From NCBI RefSeq assembly GCF_003014695.1, contig NZ_PYAS01000002.1, positions 124,001 through 188,000 on the forward strand: a stretch of 64,000 nt of DNA, in the 5' to 3' direction. Within the stretch, counting starts at the first letter, position 1; each line of letters opens with the position of its first letter. Below the pieces are notes generated by a model. That model saw only the letters and a list, made by a program, of their open reading frames with translations. It was not told where the DNA came from and did not search any database. Below, piece by piece: positions 26,676 to 35,921 of this stretch. The stretch is from Dyadobacter jiangsuensis. GTDB taxonomy: Bacteria > Bacteroidota > Bacteroidia > Cytophagales > Spirosomataceae. The position numbers and the translations under genes are program-made.

Positions 26676-27875
26676 ATGGAAACAAAGCCCAACCAATTCA
26701 ATCCCGCATCATCCCAAATCCGCCGATACGACCTCGACTGGCTCCGTGTAATCGCCTTCGGAATTCTGATCTTCTTCCACGTCGGAATGTTTTTTAACCA
26801 CTGGGGATGGCACATCAAAAACAATGTGGTTACGGACGCCGTAGAATGGCCGATGCGGTTCAGCAGTCAATGGCGCATGTCACTGCTATTCATGATTTCG
26901 GGTGCAGGCGTGTATTTCGCTCTCGGAAGTCGTGGGCCGGCAGCTTTTCTGAAAGAGCGTTTTGTACGAATTTTCATACCACTCGTTTTCGGGATGTTTG
27001 TCATAGTACCACCGCAGATATTTTTCGAGCGGCTAACACAAGGGCAAACCTACGGCTACCCGGATTTCTACAAAACCGTATTTCAATTCGTCCCTTATCC
27101 GAATGGTAGTTTCAGTTGGCACCATTTATGGTACCTGGTTTACATTTTCTGCTATTCCTTAATAGGACTGCCACTACTGCTTTTGCTGCGTCGCTATACG
27201 GGCTTTACGCAGCGTGCGGCGGCATTCTTTGCCAATCCATGGACTTTGATCGCCGTGCCGGTACTCTGGCATGTGGGCGGAAGTATTTTGCTGGAAGAAC
27301 ATTTCCCTACCACTCATAACCTGGTGAAGGATTGGAACGAACATTTTCATGATTTTACACTCTTCGTGACCGGTTTTGTGATTTGCACACAAGCCCGCTT
27401 CTGGGATACGCTCCAACAATACCGGCGATTAACACTAGGCATCTGGATTACGCTGACTATCGCACTCTATGCGTATTACTGGACCGTCGACAGGGATATG
27501 AACGCGACGCAGTGGCTTGTTTATGATGTGATCAAAACTACGAACGCGTGGTGCATTCTACTTTCGATCTTCGGATATGGTTATACTTACCTGCAATTCA
27601 CGAATCCATTTTTGAGATACGCTAATGAGGCGGTGTACCCATTTTACATCCTGCATCAGACGGTAATCATCTGTCTGGCATACCCGCTGATCCAATCACC
27701 AGTGCATTGGTTTGTGAAGTTTATATACCTGTGCGTCGCTACGTTCGTGATTTGCCTCGGCACGTACCACTTTCTGATCCGGCGAAGCAACCTTCTCAGG
27801 ATATTGTTTGGAATGAAAGCAATGAAATATCGAAAAAGCAAGGAGCCCGTGGCGGCTATTTCTTCAGTATCTTGA
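26676..27875 (+). CDS. acyltransferase-3 family membrane protein
   Basis: Multi-helix membrane protein of 399 residues in the acyltransferase-3/OpgC group. The N-terminal RRYDLDWLRVIAFGILIFFHVGMFF carries the family's Arg and the active-site-type His. About ten helices follow, with SSQWRMSLLFMISGAGVYFAL and SFSWHHLWYLVYIFCYSLIGLPLLLLL. Relatives transfer acyl or succinyl groups to sugars at the membrane (OpgC modifies periplasmic glucans). The acceptor here is unknown. The last 20 bases overlap, tail to tail, the OmpA-type gene on the other strand. Confidence 0.87.
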   Translation: METKPNQFNPASSQIRRYDLDWLRVIAFGILIFFHVGMFFNHWGWHIKNNVVTDAVEWPMRFSSQWRMSLLFMISGAGVYFALGSRGPAAFLKERFVRIFIPLVFGMFVIVPPQIFFERLTQGQTYGYPDFYKTVFQFVPYPNGSFSWHHLWYLVYIFCYSLIGLPLLLLLRRYTGFTQRAAAFFANPWTLIAVPVLWHVGGSILLEEHFPTTHNLVKDWNEHFHDFTLFVTGFVICTQARFWDTLQQYRRLTLGIWITLTIALYAYYWTVDRDMNATQWLVYDVIKTTNAWCILLSIFGYGYTYLQFTNPFLRYANEAVYPFYILHQTVIICLAYPLIQSPVHWFVKFIYLCVATFVICLGTYHFLIRRSNLLRILFGMKAMKYRKSKEPVAAISSVS

Positions 27876-29436
27876 ATTCCACACGGCGGTTCTGCTGCTG
27901 GCCTTCCGGTGTGTCATTTTTGGCCACCGGTTTGGTCTCGCCGTAGCCTTTGCTGGCAATTCGATCGGGTTCGATACCTTTTCCGATCAGGTATTCGCGC
28001 ACGGCGTCGGCCCGTTTCTGTGAAAGGTCGATGTTGAATTCGGCGCTACCGGTATTGTCCGTGTGGCCGCCGAGCTCGATAGAAAGCGTCTTGTTCTCTT
28101 CCATCGAGATGGCAATGCGGTTCAGCTCGCCAAACGATTCGTCACGCAACGTAGCTTTTCCCGTGGCGAAGAAAATGTTGTTGAGGCGTACAATTTGCCC
28201 TTCTTCAATCGGGATCAGTTTCAGCGATTTATTCGCGATTTCCTTGAAACCTTTATTGCCGTTGCTGGTGGAATCAGTAAGGTCGATATTTTCTCCTTCC
28301 GCAATAAAATTGGGGGCTACGGCCCGCCAGCTATATTTCTGACCGTATGGAAGTACGAGTTTGTACTCGCCGGTAGTAGGGTTGGTCGTCGCGGTGCCTA
28401 CTTCTTCACCGGTAGCGAGGTCTTCGTAAATGATGGTTGCCTCGACAGGTTTCCCGGTTTTGGAATCGATTACTTTCCCGCTGATCATCACCACAGGATC
28501 CGAAGGCGGCACGACGGCCACGGGAGCTTCGGTGGTCGAATCAGCAGGTGAAGGTTTGGGTTGAAGGTTATAGCGGACAATATCGCCTTTGCCTTCCGTG
28601 TCTTTAAAGGATACCATGTAGGCGAAATCGCCCAAAGCGGAAATGGTGTAATAAGCGTCGTAGCCGTCGGTATTAATGGCAGGGCCGAGGTTTACGGGCC
28701 TGCTCCATCTTTTCCACGATTTGTCGATCCGCTTGCTATAATAAATGTCGTTGCTGCCCTGCCCGCCTTTCCGGTCGCTCGAAAAATAGAGCGTTACACC
28801 ATCAGGCGCGAGGAATGGGGTGGTTTCGGTGAAATCCGCGGTGTTGATTTCAGAGCCCAGGTTCAATGGTTTCGACCAGGTACCGTCTTTTTGTTTAAAA
28901 CTCACATACAAATCGTCGACTTTGCTGTTTTTCTTTTCGCTGAAAGACATGACCAACGTTTTGCCGTCATTGGACAGATAACCGCAGTCGAACTGACCTT
29001 TGCTGAGCTTGGTATAACCGGGAATGTCCAGCTTGTTCGGGGCGGACCAGCCCCGGGCTGTTTTTTTACTGGTTGAAAACCCGCGTGTCTCGTAAGTGCC
29101 GTTTTTATATGAACCTTTGATTAACAGGGTATTACCGTCGGGTGTAATGCTGTAAAGGCTGTTGTAGTCTTCCTTATTGAGCGGAGAAGGCAGCCTCCTT
29201 GCAGGCGTCCATTTATCGCTTTTGAGTTCTGAAAACCAGATATCCTGGCTGCCTTTCGGGCCGTGCGTGTTCTGCGGATGGCTTACCCTTGAAAAATAGA
29301 TCGTTTTGCCGTCGGGAGAAATGATCGGACTGATTTCATTGTATTCGGTATTGACCGATTTCCCGAGGTTTTCCAGCTGCGCATAGGCAGAGATGGAAGT
29401 AACGACCGTAATGGCTAATAGGCAGAAAGCACGCAT
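27856..29436 (-). CDS. PD40/OmpA-family outer-membrane protein
   Basis: Cell-envelope protein of 526 residues. A signal peptide ends at about residue 20 (SISAYAQ). Residues 25-290 hold WD40-like PD40 blades (EISPIISPDGKTIYFSRV; ETTPFLAPDGVTLYFSSDRKGG; YDAYYTISALGDFAYMVS). A carboxypeptidase-regulatory-like domain follows (GKVIDSKTGKPVEATIIYEDLATGEEVG) and then a C-terminal OmpA peptidoglycan-binding domain (LGGHTDNTGSAEFN, QKRADAVREYLIGKGI, GYGETKPVA). This domain order is frequent in Bacteroidota, including T9SS-associated envelope proteins. It begins 16 bases after the LOG-family gene, so they probably share a transcript. Confidence 0.92.
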   Translation of the reverse strand: MRAFCLLAITVVTSISAYAQLENLGKSVNTEYNEISPIISPDGKTIYFSRVSHPQNTHGPKGSQDIWFSELKSDKWTPARRLPSPLNKEDYNSLYSITPDGNTLLIKGSYKNGTYETRGFSTSKKTARGWSAPNKLDIPGYTKLSKGQFDCGYLSNDGKTLVMSFSEKKNSKVDDLYVSFKQKDGTWSKPLNLGSEINTADFTETTPFLAPDGVTLYFSSDRKGGQGSNDIYYSKRIDKSWKRWSRPVNLGPAINTDGYDAYYTISALGDFAYMVSFKDTEGKGDIVRYNLQPKPSPADSTTEAPVAVVPPSDPVVMISGKVIDSKTGKPVEATIIYEDLATGEEVGTATTNPTTGEYKLVLPYGQKYSWRAVAPNFIAEGENIDLTDSTSNGNKGFKEIANKSLKLIPIEEGQIVRLNNIFFATGKATLRDESFGELNRIAISMEENKTLSIELGGHTDNTGSAEFNIDLSQKRADAVREYLIGKGIEPDRIASKGYGETKPVAKNDTPEGQQQNRRVEFKILKK

Positions 29437-29452
29437 TGTTCTGACAGGATGG

Positions 29453-30049
29453 CTAGTTTTTATCTACATACAACGACCCGTCCAACGGCTTATTTTCCGC
29501 GTTTTGCAAACGGAAGGCTTCCATTTTTTCAAGGAGCATTGCAGGATCTTCCGCAACCACCAAAAGTGCGCGGTTATCGGGCCTCAAAAAGCCTTCTTCC
29601 ACCATCTTATCAAGTTGCAGAAGCAAAAGATCGTAAAATCCGTTGACGTTCAAAAGCCCGACGGGCCCGTGGAATATGCGGAGCTGCGCCCAGGTCAGGA
29701 TCTCGAAAAGCTCATCGAAAGTACCGTAACCGCCCGGTAATGCAATGACACCGTCGGACATCGATACCATTTTGGCTTTGCGCTCGTGCATGGTGTCTAC
29801 GAAATGCAGCTCCGATAACGTCTTATGCGCCACTTCGAGCTTCGCCAGGAAGTTCGGGATAATGCCCGTAACAAACCCAGCATTGTCCATCGCACCGTCG
29901 GCAACGCGGCCCATCAGGCCCATATTGCCGCCGCCGTAAATGAGTTTGATATTCCGCTTTGCCAGTGCTACGCCCAGTTCGTAGGCGGCTTCGGCATACA
30001 GCGCTTTCTTTCCCGGATTTGAACCGCAGTATACAACTATGGATTGCAT
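29453..30049 (-). CDS. LOG-family protein (TIGR00730), putative nucleotide 5'-monophosphate phosphoribohydrolase
   Basis: Rossmann-fold LOG-family protein of 198 residues. Family motifs: VYCGSNPG at the N-terminus, IYGGGNMGLMGRVADGA and the signature PGGYGTFDELFEILTWAQL. Characterised members release the base from nucleotide monophosphates, including cytokinin activation in plants; bacterial ones are often annotated lysine decarboxylase in error. It sits between mpl and the OmpA-type gene in one direction. Confidence 0.93.
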   Translation of the reverse strand: MQSIVVYCGSNPGKKALYAEAAYELGVALAKRNIKLIYGGGNMGLMGRVADGAMDNAGFVTGIIPNFLAKLEVAHKTLSELHFVDTMHERKAKMVSMSDGVIALPGGYGTFDELFEILTWAQLRIFHGPVGLLNVNGFYDLLLLQLDKMVEEGFLRPDNRALLVVAEDPAMLLEKMEAFRLQNAENKPLDGSLYVDKN

Positions 30050-30093
30050 CGGATGAACGGATTTAGTATAACAAGGCAGGATTATGCGGCAGG

Positions 30094-31476
30094 TTATGCC
30101 AGAATATCCGCTGCCAGTTTTTTCAAGTCAATATCGCCGAAGGTGCCGGAGCTCATCAGCAACAGATTGGCGTCTTTCCAGGTCAGCGATTTTAAAAATG
30201 TTTCCAGTTCGGCAGAATTGGTGAACACCTTCAGATCATCGCGCTTGAATGCCGCTTTGATATCGTCTTCCGACAGACTTTCCAGGCGTTTATGTTCCAA
30301 TGTCAGTGGATTGAAATACACGACTGCTACATCGGCCGCTTTTAGTTTGCGGCGATATTGGGATAAAAATCCCTTATTAAGACTGCTGAAAGTGTGAAGT
30401 TCGGCACAGGCTACCAGTGTTCTGTTGGGAAACTGCTCTTTCAGGGCATTGGTAGTTGCCTCTACCTTGGAAGGCGCATGGGCGAAGTCACGATAGACGT
30501 TCACTGTTGCATTTGTTCCAAGGAGTTCCAGGCGTTTCGAGGCTCCTTTGAATGTGCGGATCGCGTTGTAAAACTGCTCGTCGGTCACGCCCAGCCGTTC
30601 GCAGACTTCGCGCGCGCCGCTGATATTTTTCATATTATGGCTCCCGAAAACGAGTACCGGAACTTCGCCTTGCTCGGCAGTGATCAATATCGTCTTGTTG
30701 TCCTCGATCCGGTGCGGATGTACGGCATATGGCGTGCTGACCACGTCCGGACGTTCCTTCTGGCCGATCACGTCGAGCATATCGTCCGTTTCGTCGAAGA
30801 TGATCGCACCGGCTTTGGGTAAAGAATCCGCCAGCAGTTCGAACTGCTTCACATACGATTCCCAGGTCGGGAATACATTGAAATGATCCCAGGCAATACC
30901 GCTGATTAATGCGATGTGCGGCTGGTAGTGGATAAATTTCGGAGTGGGATCTATTGGTGAAGTGAAATACTCATCGCCCTCGATCACGATCAGCGGAGCA
31001 TTCTCGGAAAGCTTCACCATATTATCGAAACCTTCGATTTGTGCGCCGACCAGGTAGTTGAAATTCCTTTTATTGTATTTCAAAACGTGGAGTATCATGG
31101 AGGTAATGGTTGTTTTTCCATGGCTGCCCGCGATCACGACGCGTTGTTTGTTCTGGCTTTGTTCAAAAATATACTCGGGATAGGAATATACTTTGATCCC
31201 CAGCTCTTTCGCTCTCGCGAGCTCGGGATTGTCCTGTCTGGCGTGCATACCGAGAATCACGGCTTCCAGGTCGGAGGTGATTTTCTCCGGAAACCATCCT
31301 GTAACAGGTGGAAGCAGGTCATATTGTGCGAGGCGGCTGGACGATGGCTCATAGATCTCATCATCCGATCCCGTCACAATGAATCCTTTTAAATGTAATT
31401 CGATGGCCAGGTTGTGCATGACGCTGCCGCCAATCGAAATGAAATGTATTTTATGCAAAGATGAAGATTGACTCAT
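30094..31476 (-). CDS. mpl: UDP-N-acetylmuramate:L-alanyl-gamma-D-glutamyl-meso-diaminopimelate ligase
   Basis: Mur-ligase-family enzyme of 460 residues used in peptidoglycan recycling; it joins the recovered tripeptide to UDP-MurNAc. Motifs: IHFISIGGSVMHNLAIELHLKG at the N-terminus (MurC/Mpl UDP-binding), the ATP loop GSHGKTTITSMI, EGDEYFTSPIDPTPKF and the Mpl-specific RDFAHAPSKVEATTNALKEQFP. It lacks the MurC hallmark AYGHHPTE. The ATG at 31476 is used, because the in-frame extension to 31533 has no conserved residues. It heads the mpl-LOG-OmpA run. Confidence 0.93.
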   Translation of the reverse strand: MSQSSSLHKIHFISIGGSVMHNLAIELHLKGFIVTGSDDEIYEPSSSRLAQYDLLPPVTGWFPEKITSDLEAVILGMHARQDNPELARAKELGIKVYSYPEYIFEQSQNKQRVVIAGSHGKTTITSMILHVLKYNKRNFNYLVGAQIEGFDNMVKLSENAPLIVIEGDEYFTSPIDPTPKFIHYQPHIALISGIAWDHFNVFPTWESYVKQFELLADSLPKAGAIIFDETDDMLDVIGQKERPDVVSTPYAVHPHRIEDNKTILITAEQGEVPVLVFGSHNMKNISGAREVCERLGVTDEQFYNAIRTFKGASKRLELLGTNATVNVYRDFAHAPSKVEATTNALKEQFPNRTLVACAELHTFSSLNKGFLSQYRRKLKAADVAVVYFNPLTLEHKRLESLSEDDIKAAFKRDDLKVFTNSAELETFLKSLTWKDANLLLMSSGTFGDIDLKKLAADILA

Positions 31477-31547
31477 TGACAATTTTAAAAACTGATTCCG
31501 TTCGAAAGTTAGCAAGAATTGGCCTTCGGGCAAATCCCGCCCGTATC

Positions 31548-33815
31548 CTATTTGCCGGCTTCCTTTACGAACTTGATATTTTCCTGCGTACCGTTGTCGT
31601 GCACAAGGCCGATTATGTAGGAGCCCGAAGCGAGGTTCCGTATATCGATCTCGCGCCGCGGCTTGTCGGAACTATAAACTATCTGACCTGAGACGTTGAC
31701 AATCCTGACGGTTCTCATATCTTCCCAGTCATCCGCAGCGATCGTTATCCTGTCGCTGGCAGGATTAGGATAGGTGCTCGCTACCGAGAACGTTTTGAAA
31801 TTCAGGTTGACGATCTTGCTGTACGAGAAGGTCTGGTCGCGGTCCACCATTTTCAGTCGGTATAAATTTTCGCCGGCCACCGGGCTAATATCGGTGAAAT
31901 TATATCGGGTAACGGCATTCAATATGTCACCTCCTGCCGGTAGAGAGACAATGCGCACCCATTTCTTGCCATCGGTGCTCCGCTCCACATCGAACTTTTC
32001 GCTATTCACCTCTTCCGACGTCGACCAGGCAAGTTGTGCTTGCTGGCCTTCCTTCACGGCAGTGAAGTCGATCAGCTTCACCGGTAACGCGCGGGCGACC
32101 GGGACGATTTTCGCTGCGGATTTGGCAACACACCCACTGCGGGTCGATTTCGCAGAATAATTGTAGTCACCAGGAGAACTGGGGGCATTGATCGTAATGG
32201 AGTTGCCTGTCCGGTTATTAGCGCCCTCGCCACTCCATACATAGTTGGCGGTATTGCATTCTGGCCCCTGGCAATTGATGCTGAGCGTAACCGGAGTGCC
32301 TACGACAGGCTTGCTCGGCGAATTGTTCACATTCACGGAGTAGGAGCACGGCAGGTAATTGCCGCTATCCCAGACGTTTTCCCAATAGCCCGTGTCCGTC
32401 ATCCGGATGGATTTTGGTTGAAGGTCTGTTTGTCCGAAATTCTGCCCGCCGATCTGGTTCCAGGTTTCAAAAAGGAAATTTCCGGTGAATACATTCGGGA
32501 AAATGTTGACCGTCACAGCCTCTGCACGTGCCGGAGGCTGGTAGGAAGGCTTAAGATATTGCTCGCGGCATAACGCAAGTGTGGGCGCGAGCTGGGCCAT
32601 TTCAATATCATTAAAATGCATGGCAATATGCACGTAGTCCGCGCCGTGCTTGTAGGCACGGGGAAACCACTCGTACGGAATGCCGCCATTGATCCCCGAG
32701 CCTCCGTCGGGTTGGCCGAGGTCGGTTGGGTCGAATTCCAGGCCTGCTATTTTATTGGGATAAGTGCCTTTTATGACGTCGATCCCCATTATTTTTCTCC
32801 AAAGGTCCCATTGATGACTGCCGTCGGTATGGTAAATGCCGTCTGAAAGTTCCAATGCGAGGAGGAGCGTGCTGCTGTGCAAATGCCAGTTGTTACCCTG
32901 CACAGAACCGAAGTCGGATATGAAATGCAGTACTTTGATGGAAGAATTACGGTTTTTGACGGTTTCATAAAAACCTTTGAAAAGCTTCAACAAACCCCAC
33001 CCTGCAAAGCGATGCAGGTCACGGCCCATCTCAGAATTGTAATTTCCGTCGGTTGGCTGGGGGGCGGTAGCGATGGGGTAGGAGGTCCGGCCCCAGGTAG
33101 CATTGGTTTGGCCCGGAAATCTCATCGGAAGAAACTTGGTACGCCAGGCTTGCAATGCCTTAGCTTCGAACATCCCGGCGTAGTTGACCGAGTTGACGAC
33201 TTTGTTAGGCATATAAAATTCTTCGGATCCGTTGTTTCCCATCGCGACGTACAAAATCCTCGACGAATAACCCTGCACCTGAGCGAGCGCGTCGTCTACA
33301 AATGCCAGAAAGCGGCCGGTGGCATATTCGGAGAAGACAGACGGGACCGTGTGGGAAATGGCCTCGCGCATGAGCGAGCCGTTGGAGAGCTGAGCCACGT
33401 CTACCGTCGAAAGAAAGTTGTCGTTCCAGTACCCGGGCCGGAGATAGGAGAAGTGAAGCGCGACCTTGATGTTCGGGTTAATGTCCAGAATGGCCTTGAC
33501 GGCCTGGGCCATCTTCGCGCGCTGGTAATTACCGAGCGTCGGCTCATAATGTTCCCATTGGATGTGCAGCCTGACAGCCGTTGGACTGGCGTCCTTTCCG
33601 TTGTATTTGAGGTTCGCAAATTTCAGGATATACTGCCATTGCTCGGTATTGATACCGTTGGGCGCCGTTCGGTCGAATCCGTAGCCTGTGGTATTGAGGA
33701 TCAGCTCCCTTTGCGCCAGAAGCGCGGTCGGCCGGCTGGATAACAGGGCCAGAAAAAGTGCGATGGTTAATAAACGTGGGTGGTTGAGCGGCGACGTCAG
33801 ACGTATGAAGCGCAT
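31548..33815 (-). CDS. large secreted T9SS cargo protein with a glycosidase-like domain
   Basis: Secreted protein of 755 residues. After the signal peptide (ALFLALLSSRPTALLAQ), residues 30-420 look like a TIM-barrel glycoside hydrolase: the entry strand VRLHIQWEHYEPTLGNYQ, KVALHFSYLRPGYW, a possible acid/base at YVAMGNNGSEEF and a possible nucleophile at IAGLEFDPTDLG. An Ig/PKD-like domain follows (PVTLSINCQGPECNTANYVWSGEG), then a fibronectin-like module and a C-terminal type A sorting domain (YPNPASDRITI...VSGQIVYSS...LASGSYIIGLV) for type IX secretion. I cannot name the hydrolase family or substrate. It lies 71 bases upstream of mpl. Confidence 0.8.
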   Translation of the reverse strand: MRFIRLTSPLNHPRLLTIALFLALLSSRPTALLAQRELILNTTGYGFDRTAPNGINTEQWQYILKFANLKYNGKDASPTAVRLHIQWEHYEPTLGNYQRAKMAQAVKAILDINPNIKVALHFSYLRPGYWNDNFLSTVDVAQLSNGSLMREAISHTVPSVFSEYATGRFLAFVDDALAQVQGYSSRILYVAMGNNGSEEFYMPNKVVNSVNYAGMFEAKALQAWRTKFLPMRFPGQTNATWGRTSYPIATAPQPTDGNYNSEMGRDLHRFAGWGLLKLFKGFYETVKNRNSSIKVLHFISDFGSVQGNNWHLHSSTLLLALELSDGIYHTDGSHQWDLWRKIMGIDVIKGTYPNKIAGLEFDPTDLGQPDGGSGINGGIPYEWFPRAYKHGADYVHIAMHFNDIEMAQLAPTLALCREQYLKPSYQPPARAEAVTVNIFPNVFTGNFLFETWNQIGGQNFGQTDLQPKSIRMTDTGYWENVWDSGNYLPCSYSVNVNNSPSKPVVGTPVTLSINCQGPECNTANYVWSGEGANNRTGNSITINAPSSPGDYNYSAKSTRSGCVAKSAAKIVPVARALPVKLIDFTAVKEGQQAQLAWSTSEEVNSEKFDVERSTDGKKWVRIVSLPAGGDILNAVTRYNFTDISPVAGENLYRLKMVDRDQTFSYSKIVNLNFKTFSVASTYPNPASDRITIAADDWEDMRTVRIVNVSGQIVYSSDKPRREIDIRNLASGSYIIGLVHDNGTQENIKFVKEAGK

Positions 33816-34181
33816 AAAATTTTAGTTCAGTGGGCGGTTATAGCTTTTTAGGATTCGTTGAGACAGGTTTAATTTTCTCTATAATCGATATAGAAGTTTA
33901 TGGAGTTACATGCGGCTGCCAGATTGGGACGGTCGTTTGCAAAACCCTGTTGAGTGTCAGGATGGAAATAGAAGAGGAATTTCAGTTTTTAAGCCTGATA
34001 GGCTAACAGCTCAATATAATTTGAATTGACAACTTGATAAAGGATGGTATGAATATGATAGAAAGGTAGAATATTAAAACTAGATTTCAAGAGAAATAGT
34101 AAATAAATTCTACAAGCGGTCACAAAAAAAGTGCTCACCTGTGTAGGTAAGCACTTATTAAGCGGTAAATCCGGACGGTTA
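33816..34181. other. intergenic region without recognised genes
   Basis: 366 bases between the T9SS cargo gene and ettA, both on the minus strand. It holds the ettA terminator at 34122-34157. The rest is AT-rich towards 34100 and contains no open frame with conserved features; a remnant of a lost gene cannot be excluded. Confidence 0.5.
34122..34157 (-). terminator. Rho-independent terminator of ettA
   Basis: On the minus strand AAGTGCTTACC and GGTGAGCACTT pair around a seven-base loop, followed by TTTTTTTG. It lies 25 bases beyond the ettA stop. Confidence 0.88.
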
Positions 34182-35849
34182 CTATGCCAGTTTCTTGTAT
34201 TTGATACGCGTCGGCGTAGCGTCGGTACCGAGTCTTTTGCGGCGGTTTTCTTCGTATTCGGAGAAGTTACCTTCAAACCAGTAAACCTGTGAATCGCCTT
34301 CAAAGGCCAGAATGTGGGTTGCAACGCGGTCGAGGAACCAGCGGTCGTGGGAGATGATCACCGCACAGCCTGCAAAGTTTTCGAGACCTTCTTCCAATGC
34401 GCGGAGCGTGTTAACGTCCAGGTCGTTGGTAGGTTCATCGAGCAGGAGCAGGTTCCCGCCCTCTTTCAATGTCATGGCAAGGTGTACGCGGTTACGCTCA
34501 CCGCCGGAAAGCGTTCCTACTTTCTTCTCCTGGTCGCCGCCGCCGAAGTTGAACCGGCTCACGTAAGCACGCGCGTTCGACTGCTTGCCCCCGAGAATGA
34601 TCCAGTCGTTGCCGTCCGATACGCTCTGGTATACCGTCTTATTCGGGTCGAGATTGTCGTGTTCCTGGTCTACGTAAGCGAGTTGCACGGTCTCACCTAC
34701 TTCGAAATGGCCTGTCAGCGGTTTCAGCTGGCCGGTAATGAGTTTGAACAGGGTGGTTTTACCGGCACCGTTTGGCCCGATAATGCCCACAATACCATTT
34801 GGCGGCAATGCGAAGCTGAGGTTTTCGTAAAGTAACCTGTCGCCAAAGCCCATCGATACATTATGCGCTTCGATAACCTTGTTCCCCAGCCTAGGGCCTG
34901 AAGGGATGAAGATTTCCAATTTTTCTTCCTTCTCCTTGCCTTCCTCGCTGAGCAATCTCTCGTAAGCGCCCAACCTCGCTTTGGATTTGGCCTGGCGAGC
35001 CTTTGGTGCCAAACGCACCCATTCCAGCTCACGCTGCAATGTTTTCTGGCGCTTTGATTCGGTTTTTTCTTCTTTTTTCAGGCGCTCCTGCTTTTGTTCC
35101 AGCCAGGAAGTGTAGTTGCCTTTCCACGGAATACCTTCGCCGCGGTCGAGTTCGAGGATCCAGCCGGCTACGTTGTCGAGGAAGTAGCGGTCGTGGGTTA
35201 CGGCGATAACCGTTCCTTTATATTGTCTCAAATGCTCTTCGAGCCACAGGACCGACTCTGCATCGAGGTGGTTGGTAGGTTCATCCAATAAGAGTACATC
35301 CGGCTGGCGCAGCAGGAGGCGGCACAACGCAACCCGGCGCTTTTCTCCCCCCGAAAGGGTCGATATCAATGCATCCGACGGCGGGCAGCGGAGGGCATCC
35401 ATCGCTATTTCGAGGCGGTTGTCAAGATTCCACGCATCGGATGCGTCGAGTTTTTCCTGCACTTCGCCTTGTCTTTCCAGCAATTTGTCGAAATCTGCGT
35501 CTTCTGCACCGAAAGCCTCATTGATCTCGTCGAATTCTTTCAATAGATTTACAATTTCTTGTACACCTTCTTCTACAACTTCGCGAACGGTCTTGTTCGG
35601 ATCGAGTTTCGGTTCCTGTTCTAGCATGCCGACGGAGTAGCCCGGGGAGAAAACTACCTCACCCTGAATGTCTTTGTCGATACCGGCGATGACGCGAAGG
35701 AGTGTCGACTTACCGGAACCGTTCAGACCGAGGACGCCTATTTTGGCACCGTAGAAAAAGGATAAATAAATGTTTTTAATAATATGTCTGTTGGGAGGAA
35801 TGATTTTGTTAACCCCCGACATTGAGAAAATAATGGTTTCGTTACTCAT
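34182..35849 (-). CDS. ettA: energy-dependent translational throttle protein EttA
   Basis: Soluble ABC-F ATPase of 555 residues that gates the ribosomal E site according to ADP/ATP ratio. Two ABC domains: Walker A GLNGSGKST (about 38-46), signature LSGGEKRRVALC and LLLDEPTNHLD in the first; GPNGAGKTT, LSGGERNRVHLA and LLLDEPTNDLD in the second. Between them is the basic coiled linker (KKEEKTESKRQKTLQRELEWVRLAPKARQAKSKARL). The ESVLWLEEHLRQYKGTVIAVTHDRYFLDNVAGWILELDRGEGIPWKGNYTSWL-type region is typical of EttA. Monocistronic with its own terminator. Confidence 0.96.
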   Translation of the reverse strand: MSNETIIFSMSGVNKIIPPNRHIIKNIYLSFFYGAKIGVLGLNGSGKSTLLRVIAGIDKDIQGEVVFSPGYSVGMLEQEPKLDPNKTVREVVEEGVQEIVNLLKEFDEINEAFGAEDADFDKLLERQGEVQEKLDASDAWNLDNRLEIAMDALRCPPSDALISTLSGGEKRRVALCRLLLRQPDVLLLDEPTNHLDAESVLWLEEHLRQYKGTVIAVTHDRYFLDNVAGWILELDRGEGIPWKGNYTSWLEQKQERLKKEEKTESKRQKTLQRELEWVRLAPKARQAKSKARLGAYERLLSEEGKEKEEKLEIFIPSGPRLGNKVIEAHNVSMGFGDRLLYENLSFALPPNGIVGIIGPNGAGKTTLFKLITGQLKPLTGHFEVGETVQLAYVDQEHDNLDPNKTVYQSVSDGNDWIILGGKQSNARAYVSRFNFGGGDQEKKVGTLSGGERNRVHLAMTLKEGGNLLLLDEPTNDLDVNTLRALEEGLENFAGCAVIISHDRWFLDRVATHILAFEGDSQVYWFEGNFSEYEENRRKRLGTDATPTRIKYKKLA

Positions 35850-35921
35850 TTTTTGTTTAATTTGTGCGTAACAAATATCGTTATATATCCCTACACTTAG
35901 CAGATAAAAAAAATTGAAAGA

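Noticed and set aside
32877-33743. 288-residue open frame antisense to the T9SS cargo gene
   Set aside because: Composition-driven shadow of the sense frame; no conserved motif.
33816-34121. small gene or broken mobile element in the gap before ettA
   Set aside because: No open frame with a recognisable motif, no terminal inverted repeats or target duplication seen.
34312-34835. overlapping open frames antisense to ettA
   Set aside because: Both lie opposite the conserved ABC domain; no independent signal.
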